A stretch of DNA of 64,000 nucleotides. It comes from Micromonospora chokoriensis (GTDB lineage: Bacteria > Actinomycetota > Actinomycetes > Mycobacteriales > Micromonosporaceae). The stretch's first letter is position 1; each line of letters opens with the position of its first letter. The position numbers and the translations under genes are program-made. This document shows, piece after piece, positions 59,208 through 64,000 of the stretch. Under the pieces are notes generated by a model, which ran no database searches, was not told the DNA's origin, and saw only the letters and a program-made list of their open reading frames with translations. The stretch spans positions 62,001 through 126,000 of the forward strand of contig NZ_JOAN01000006.1 of the NCBI RefSeq assembly GCF_000718555.1, in the 5' to 3' direction.

Positions 59208-60881
59208 TCAGCCGCGCAGCCAGACGGTCACGTCGGTCCCGACGGTGCCGTCGTCGTTCAGGGCAGCACTGGCGGCGAGCACCTCGGCACCGGGCGGCAC
59301 CGGCACCGGGGCAGCGCCGAAGTTGGTCAGCACGGTCAGCTCACCGTTGCGGAAGGTCAGCACCTGGTCGTCGGAGGACAACCACTCCAGGGTGCCGCGA
59401 CCCAGCCCGTGGGCACGGCGCAACCGCAGCGCGATGCGGTACAGCTCGTACGTCGAGCCGGGCACGTCGCGCTGGCGATCCAGCGCGTACTCCGCCCAGA
59501 GCGCGGGTTGCGGCAGCCAGCTCGCGTCGGTCGGCCCGAAGCCGTATGACGGGGCGTTGGCCTCCCACGGGATCGGCACCCGGCAGCCGTCTCGCCCCCG
59601 CTGGGTGTGCCCGCTGCGCGCCCAGGTCGGATCCTGCCGGGCCTCGTCCGGCAGGGTCATGTGCTCGGGCAGCCCCAACTCCTCGCCCTGGTAGAGGTAC
59701 GCCGAGCCGGGCAGCGCGAGCATCAGCAGGGTGGCCGCCCGGGCCCGGCGCAGACCGAGCGCGGCGTCCGGCTGTGGGTCGCCGATGCCGATGCCGTTGG
59801 GGCGTACGGTGCCGATCGGCAGGCCGAGCCGGGAGGCGTGCCGCACCACGTCGTGGTTGGACAGCACCCAGGTGGTCGGCGCGCCGACCGAGTCGGTCGC
59901 CTCCAGCGAACGGGTGATCACCGCGTACTGGGCCGGTGCGGTCCACGCGGCGAGCAGGTACTCGAAGTTGAACGCCTGGTGCATCTCGTCCGGGCGGACG
60001 TAGCGGGCCAGCCGCTCGGCCGGCTCCACCCAGGCCTCGGCGACCAGCACCCGCTCACCGGGGTAGCTGTCCAGGACCTGTCGCCACTGCCGGTAGATCT
60101 CGTGTACGCCGTCCTGGTCCCACATCGGCGGGCGGGGCTTGTCACCCTCGTTGCCGGAGAGGATCTCCTGTGGCTCCTGCCAGTCGGCCAGGTCGGCCTG
60201 CTTGATGAGGCCGTGCGCCACGTCGACCCGGAAGCCGTCCACCCCGCGGTCCAGCCAGAAGCGCAGCACGTCCAGGAACTCGGCGTGCACCTCCGGGTTG
60301 TCCCAGTTGAGGTCCGGCTGCCCGGTGTCGAACAGGTGCAGGTACCACTGGCCGGGCTGCCCGTCGGCATCGACCGTCCGGGTCCAGGCTGGACCGCCGA
60401 AGACGCTCTGCCAGTCGTTCGGCGGCTCGTCGCCGGCCGGGCCACGGCCGTCTCGGAAGATGTAGCGCGACCGTTGCGGGCTTCCCGGCGCGGCCGGCAG
60501 CGCGGCCTGGAACCAGCGATGTGCCGAGGAGGTGTGGTTCGGCACCAGGTCGACGATCACCCGCAGGTTGCGCGCGCGGGCCTCGGCGATCAGCTTGTCC
60601 GCGTCGGCGAGGGTGCCGAAGAGCGGGTCGATGTCGCGGTAGTCGGCCACGTCGTAGCCGGCGTCGGCCTGCGGCGACGGGTAGAAGGGCGAGAGCCAGA
60701 CCGCGTCCACGCCCAGCTCGACCAGGTGGTCGAGACGGGCGGTGATGCCGGGCAGGTCACCGATGCCATCCCCGTCCGAGTCGGCGAACGAGCGGGGGTA
60801 GATCTGGTAGATGGTCGCCTCGGTCCACCAGCCGGTGACCGGGTGACCGGAGGGAGTCTGCTGGGTCGGATCGGTGTTCAG
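59208..60881 (-). CDS. GH13 alpha-glucosidase (oligo-1,6-glucosidase type) with apparent CTG start
   Basis: The 557-aa product hydrolyses maltose/isomaltose-type sugars in the cytoplasm. Regions are intact: WWTEATIYQIYPRSFADSDGDGIGDL, LVPNHTS, nucleophile Asp220 in GFRVDVAHG, acid Glu282 in LVAEAW and Asp344 in SNHDVVRH. The first ATG/GTG/TTG in this frame is a GTG inside conserved sequence (GVDAVWLSPF), which would drop about 55 essential residues. Upstream, the only initiator is a CTG at 60881, with GGGAG six bases before it. There is no stop to explain the shortage, so CTG (or another near-cognate codon) is taken as start. It follows the LacI gene by 34 bases. Confidence 0.9.
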   Translation of the reverse strand: MNTDPTQQTPSGHPVTGWWTEATIYQIYPRSFADSDGDGIGDLPGITARLDHLVELGVDAVWLSPFYPSPQADAGYDVADYRDIDPLFGTLADADKLIAEARARNLRVIVDLVPNHTSSAHRWFQAALPAAPGSPQRSRYIFRDGRGPAGDEPPNDWQSVFGGPAWTRTVDADGQPGQWYLHLFDTGQPDLNWDNPEVHAEFLDVLRFWLDRGVDGFRVDVAHGLIKQADLADWQEPQEILSGNEGDKPRPPMWDQDGVHEIYRQWRQVLDSYPGERVLVAEAWVEPAERLARYVRPDEMHQAFNFEYLLAAWTAPAQYAVITRSLEATDSVGAPTTWVLSNHDVVRHASRLGLPIGTVRPNGIGIGDPQPDAALGLRRARAATLLMLALPGSAYLYQGEELGLPEHMTLPDEARQDPTWARSGHTQRGRDGCRVPIPWEANAPSYGFGPTDASWLPQPALWAEYALDRQRDVPGSTYELYRIALRLRRAHGLGRGTLEWLSSDDQVLTFRNGELTVLTNFGAAPVPVPPGAEVLAASAALNDDGTVGTDVTVWLRG

Positions 60882-60915
60882 GGTCGTCTCCCGTGTCGCG
60901 CTGTGGGTGGTGAGT

Positions 60916-61962
60916 TCAGTGTGCCCGGGGCGGTGCGGTTGAATCCCGGACCACCAACCGAGTGGGCAGGACCACCGGCGTGTCGCAACCGGCGCCCCTC
61001 TGACTGACGATAGGGCCCTGCGGGCGGGCCCCGAGCGGGTCGAGCAGCATCTGGGCGGCGAGCCGCCCCTGCTCGGCGGCGGGCTGGGCGACGGTGCTGA
61101 GCCCGAGCACGCCGGCCAGGTCGTGGTTGTCGATGCCGATCACGCTGACGTCCTGCGGCACCCGCAGCCCGACGTCGCGCAGCGCGGTCATCGCGCCCAT
61201 CGCCATCTCGTCGCAGGCGGCGACGATCGCGGTCGGCGGCTCCCCGCGCGCCAGCAGTTCGGCGGCGGCCTGGGTGCCGCCGTCGATGGTGAAGCTGGAC
61301 TCGATATCGAGGCTCGGGTCGGGTCGCAGGCCGGCGGAGCGCAGTGCCGCTTGGTAACCCCGGCGTCGGTCGAGGTGGGTGGTGAAGGCCAACTCGTCGT
61401 CCGGGTCGCCCGAGATGTGGGCGATTCGCTGATGGCCGAGGTCGATCAGGTGCCGGGTGGCGGCCCGCGCCGCCGCCACGTCGTCGATCCGTACGCACGG
61501 CCAGTTGGGCACCCTGCTGCCCGAGCTGATGGTGACTCCGGGCAGTTCGAGGGCGGCCAGCGCGGTCAGGTCGGCCGGCCGCAGTGGCGTGGCGACCAGC
61601 ATGATGGCGTCCACCCGCTTGTGCAGGTTGGCCGTACGCAGGACCCGCTGGCGGACTTGTTCCCGGCCGCCCAGGTTGTAGAGCAGCAGGTCGTAGCCGG
61701 ACTGGTGGAGGTACTCCTCGACCGCCTCGACGACCGTGCTGAAGAACCAGCGGGTGATCCGGGGGACCACCACCGCGACCGTGCCGGTTCGGCCGCCGGC
61801 GAGCCGGGACGCACTGGGTGAGACCTCGTAGTCGAGCTGCTCGGCGGCGGCGAGGACCCGGCGCCGGGTGGCTGCGGAGACCGTCGGCAGTCCGCGTAGC
61901 GCCCGAGAGACGGTGGCCGTGGACACCCCAGCCAGCCGGGCCACATCATCGATCTTCGTCAC
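60916..61962 (-). CDS. LacI family transcriptional regulator
   Basis: The 348-aa product is a LacI/GalR repressor. The N-terminal helix-turn-helix is KIDDVARLAGVSTATVSRAL (residues 3-22), followed by the hinge YEVSPSASRLAGGRTG and a sugar-binding core with VVVPRITRWFFSTVVEAVEEYL, DLGHQRIAHISGD and VSVIGIDNHDLA. It lies between two sugar ABC permeases and a GH13 glucosidase, so it should control alpha-glucoside uptake and use in response to the sugar. The minus-strand ATG is at 61962. A 16-bp hairpin separates it from the permease genes, suggesting partial transcription stop between them. Confidence 0.93.
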   Translation of the reverse strand: MTKIDDVARLAGVSTATVSRALRGLPTVSAATRRRVLAAAEQLDYEVSPSASRLAGGRTGTVAVVVPRITRWFFSTVVEAVEEYLHQSGYDLLLYNLGGREQVRQRVLRTANLHKRVDAIMLVATPLRPADLTALAALELPGVTISSGSRVPNWPCVRIDDVAAARAATRHLIDLGHQRIAHISGDPDDELAFTTHLDRRRGYQAALRSAGLRPDPSLDIESSFTIDGGTQAAAELLARGEPPTAIVAACDEMAMGAMTALRDVGLRVPQDVSVIGIDNHDLAGVLGLSTVAQPAAEQGRLAAQMLLDPLGARPQGPIVSQRGAGCDTPVVLPTRLVVRDSTAPPRAH

Positions 61963-61985
61963 GGTTTCCCCCGCTCGGTGCCCGC

Positions 61986-62027
61986 CGTGCCCGCCGCCGC
62001 CCGAGGGGCCAGGCGGCGGCGGGCACG
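61986..62027 (-). terminator. Hairpin between permease and LacI genes
   Basis: Perfect 16-bp stem CGTGCCCGCCGCCGCC / GGCGGCGGCGGGCACG with a ten-base loop, immediately past the permease stop (minus strand). It may end the transporter transcript or let partial read-through reach the regulator. Confidence 0.7.
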
Positions 62028-62031
62028 CGGG

Positions 62032-63000
62032 TCAGCCCTTGACGCTGCCGGCGAGCAGACCTCGCACGAAGAAGCGCTGCAGGGACAGGAACACGATGAG
62101 CGGTACGACGATGCTGACGAACGCGCCGGCAGTCAGGCGCTGCCACTCGTTGCCCCGGGTGCCGGCCATCTCGGCGAGCTTGACGGTGAGCGGGGCGGTC
62201 TCGTTGCCACCGCCCGCGAAGATCAGCGCGACCAGCAGGTCGTTCCAGACCCAGAGGAACTGGAAGATGCCGAACGCCGCCAGCGCCGGGGTGATCAGGG
62301 GCAGCACGATGGTGCGGAAGATCTTCGGGTGGGTGGCCCCGTCGACCCGGGCCGCCTCCATCAGGTCACCCGGCAGTTGCGAGATGAAGTTGTGCAGCAG
62401 GAAGACGGCGAACGGAAGCGCGAAGCAGGTGTGCGCGAACCACACCTGGGCGAACTTCTGCTCGTCGACCAGGTCCCAGGCCGGCATCAGGGTGACGCCG
62501 CCGAGCGTGACGCCGGTGGAGAAGAACTTCAGTAGCGGAACCAGGGCCATCTGCAACGGCACGATCTGCAGCGCGAAGATCGCGATGTAGAGCCAGTCCC
62601 GGCCACGGAACTTGATCCACGCCAGCGCGTACGCGGCAAGGCACGCGAAGGCGAGCGGGAAGAGCACCGACGGGATGGTGATCGCCAGCGAGTTGATGAA
62701 GGAGCCGGCGAGTTGCCCGGAGGACGAGGACTGCCCGAACAGGACCTGCTGGTAGTTCTCCAGGGTGAACTGCGGGTTGGTGAACCCGGTCCACCAGCCG
62801 GTGGTCTTGATCTCGTCCTCCGGCCGGAGTGAGGAGACGAGCAGGCCGAAGGTCGGGATGGTCCAGAGCACCGCGATGACGATCGAGACGAGCGTCGCGG
62901 TGCGGCTGTTCAGCCGCTTGCGGACCCGTCCGGCCGTGGTGGTCGGGGTGCCGTCGGTCTTCTGCGTGCCGACGGCGACGGTGGGCGTTGCGGTCGTCAT
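62032..63000 (-). CDS. Sugar ABC transporter permease (MalG type)
   Basis: The 322-aa product is an inner-membrane permease of a carbohydrate ABC transporter (CUT1 family). It has an N-terminal hydrophilic stretch and about six membrane helices, starting at TATLVSIVIAVLWTIPTFGLLVSSLRP. The EAA loop that contacts the ATPase is LMEAARVDGATHPKIFRTIVLPLITPAL (about residues 215-240). PLQMALVPLL and the C-terminal LQRFFVRGLLAGSVKG are typical. The ATG lies one base after the stop of the other permease gene, so they are translationally coupled. The binding protein gene should lie beyond the right edge. Alpha-glucosides are the likely substrates given the GH13 gene. Confidence 0.92.
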   Translation of the reverse strand: MTTATPTVAVGTQKTDGTPTTTAGRVRKRLNSRTATLVSIVIAVLWTIPTFGLLVSSLRPEDEIKTTGWWTGFTNPQFTLENYQQVLFGQSSSSGQLAGSFINSLAITIPSVLFPLAFACLAAYALAWIKFRGRDWLYIAIFALQIVPLQMALVPLLKFFSTGVTLGGVTLMPAWDLVDEQKFAQVWFAHTCFALPFAVFLLHNFISQLPGDLMEAARVDGATHPKIFRTIVLPLITPALAAFGIFQFLWVWNDLLVALIFAGGGNETAPLTVKLAEMAGTRGNEWQRLTAGAFVSIVVPLIVFLSLQRFFVRGLLAGSVKG

Positions 63001-63001
63001 C

Positions 63002-64000
63002 TCAGCCCTCCCGCTGCTGACGGAGGTTGCGGATCTGGTAGATCACGACCGGGATGACCAGGATGAAGAGGAAGACCGCGAGCGCGGAACCCTGCCCGTT
63101 CTGGCCGTACCGGAACGCCTGGTTGTACATCTCGTTGGCGATCACGCTGGTGTCGTAGTTGCCGTTGGTCGTGGTCCGCACAATGTCGAAGACCTTGAGC
63201 GAGGCGATCGTGAGGGTCACCATCACGACGATCAACGCCGGTCGGATGCTCGGCATGGTGATCTGCCAGAACATCTGCCACGGGCTGACACCGTCGAGCC
63301 GGGCGGCTTCGACGATGTCCCCGGGGATCGACTTGATCGCGGCGGAGAGCACCACCATGGCGAAACCGGCCTGGATCCAGACCATGATGACGATCAGCAG
63401 CAGCGTGTTCAGTGGTGATTCGAGCAGCCACTGCTGCGGCTCACCGCCGAGGGTGACCACGATCTGGTTGAGCAGGCCGATCTGGTCGCCTTCACCCCGG
63501 TAGGCGTAGACGAACTTCCAGATGATGCTGGCACCGACGAACGAGATCGCCATCGGCAGGAAGATCAGTGACTTGGCCACCGCCTCGAACCGGGCCTTGT
63601 CCACCAGGACGGCGTAGATCAGGCCGAACCCGGTCGCCACCAGCGGGACCAGGAGCACCCAGATCAGGGTGTTGATCAAGACTCGGAAGATCGTGTCTTC
63701 GGCGAACATCCAGCCGTAGTTGCGCAGCCCCACCCAGTTGGTGCTGGTCCCGTCCATCAGGGAGAGCAGCGTGGTGCGAATGGCCGGTATGACCAACCCG
63801 ACCGTGAGCAGTAGCAACGTCGGCAGCAGGAAGAAGAGCGCGAAGAGTCCCTCCCCCTGCTTGCGCCGGCGGGGGAGCGGGGCACCGCTGACGGACGCGG
63901 CGACCAGCTGCGCCTCTCGCCGCCGAGCGAACCAGGCCGGCACCACGTCGAGAAGCAGGAGCAGACCGCCCACCACCGCGACGAAAGCGATCAGCCCGTA
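63002..64000 (-). CDS. Sugar ABC transporter permease (MalF type), 5' end outside window
   Basis: The open frame runs through the right edge (at least 332 residues) and reads YGLIAFVAVVGGLLLLLDV at its visible start, so the first helix is incomplete and GTG 63976 is not the true start. Further landmarks are LFALFFLLPTLLLLTVGLVIPAIRTTLLSL, NWVGLRNYGWMF, and the EAA loop IVEAARLDGVSPWQMFWQITMPSIRPAL that contacts the ATPase. The last helix (VFLFILVIPVVIYQI) is followed by a basic end. It pairs with the MalG-type permease, whose ATG follows one base after its TGA. The family is CUT1 sugar importers. Confidence 0.9.
   Translation of the reverse strand, partial: YGLIAFVAVVGGLLLLLDVVPAWFARRREAQLVAASVSGAPLPRRRKQGEGLFALFFLLPTLLLLTVGLVIPAIRTTLLSLMDGTSTNWVGLRNYGWMFAEDTIFRVLINTLIWVLLVPLVATGFGLIYAVLVDKARFEAVAKSLIFLPMAISFVGASIIWKFVYAYRGEGDQIGLLNQIVVTLGGEPQQWLLESPLNTLLLIVIMVWIQAGFAMVVLSAAIKSIPGDIVEAARLDGVSPWQMFWQITMPSIRPALIVVMVTLTIASLKVFDIVRTTTNGNYDTSVIANEMYNQAFRYGQNGQGSALAVFLFILVIPVVIYQIRNLRQQREG

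Overview
The window is high-GC actinobacterial DNA, most likely from the family Micromonosporaceae (Micromonospora or a close relative). This is inferred from GTG starts, G/C third positions, NucS instead of MutSL repair, a Streptomyces-type conservon, FilP/Scy-type coiled-coil proteins, a WhiJ-like HTH/DUF397 pair, crotonyl-CoA carboxylase/reductase and isobutyryl-CoA mutase. It reads as chromosomal core and semi-core DNA. No tRNA, rRNA, CRISPR array, transposase, integrase or phage gene was seen.

Layout. 1-11 kb holds housekeeping and small-molecule genes: a DUF4126 membrane protein (cut by the left edge), NucS, a methyltransferase, an aldehyde dehydrogenase, an FHA protein, two alpha/beta hydrolases, a two-copy 3-hydroxyacyl-CoA dehydrogenase, an AI-2E family transporter and a WhiJ-like regulator with a DUF397 partner. 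11-23 kb pairs two DivIVA/FilP/Scy-type coiled-coil proteins with a C4/C5 acyl-CoA island: ccr, methylmalonyl-CoA epimerase, thiolase, MeaB GTPase, two Asp23 proteins and an IcmA-type mutase. 23-33 kb has a YbbN-like protein, an arginase-family enzyme with a long odd tail, a penicillin-binding lipoprotein and the giant NAD-glutamate dehydrogenase. 33-41 kb has a class F sortase with a repeat-rich surface protein, a secreted GH6 cellulase behind a CebR-like box, a sodium/solute symporter and two related membrane or hydrophilic proteins. 41-54 kb is signalling and envelope: a conservon operon, a lactonase, a binding-protein/VWA fusion, an exopolysaccharide priming transferase, and two SpoIIE phosphatases around a MarR regulator. 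54-64 kb is sugar use: ROK regulator against xylA-xylB, an MFS transporter, then ABC permeases, a LacI regulator and a GH13 glucosidase (the last permease is cut by the right edge).

How the parts connect. Thiolase, 3-hydroxyacyl-CoA dehydrogenase, Ccr, epimerase, MeaB and mutase can link acetyl-CoA, crotonyl/ethylmalonyl-CoA, butyryl/isobutyryl-CoA and methylmalonyl-CoA, pools that feed central metabolism and polyketide extender units. The promoters of four of these units share a 15-bp word, close to TTAGCGRYCGTTCAG, which suggests one common repressor. This is the most promising new signal in the window. Others are a perfect 34-bp palindrome in the conservon leader, four long intergenic inverted repeats, an apparent CTG start codon for the GH13 gene, and a SpoIIE phosphatase with a replaced metal-ligand residue.

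All functions are read from sequence motifs and gene order. No database search was run.
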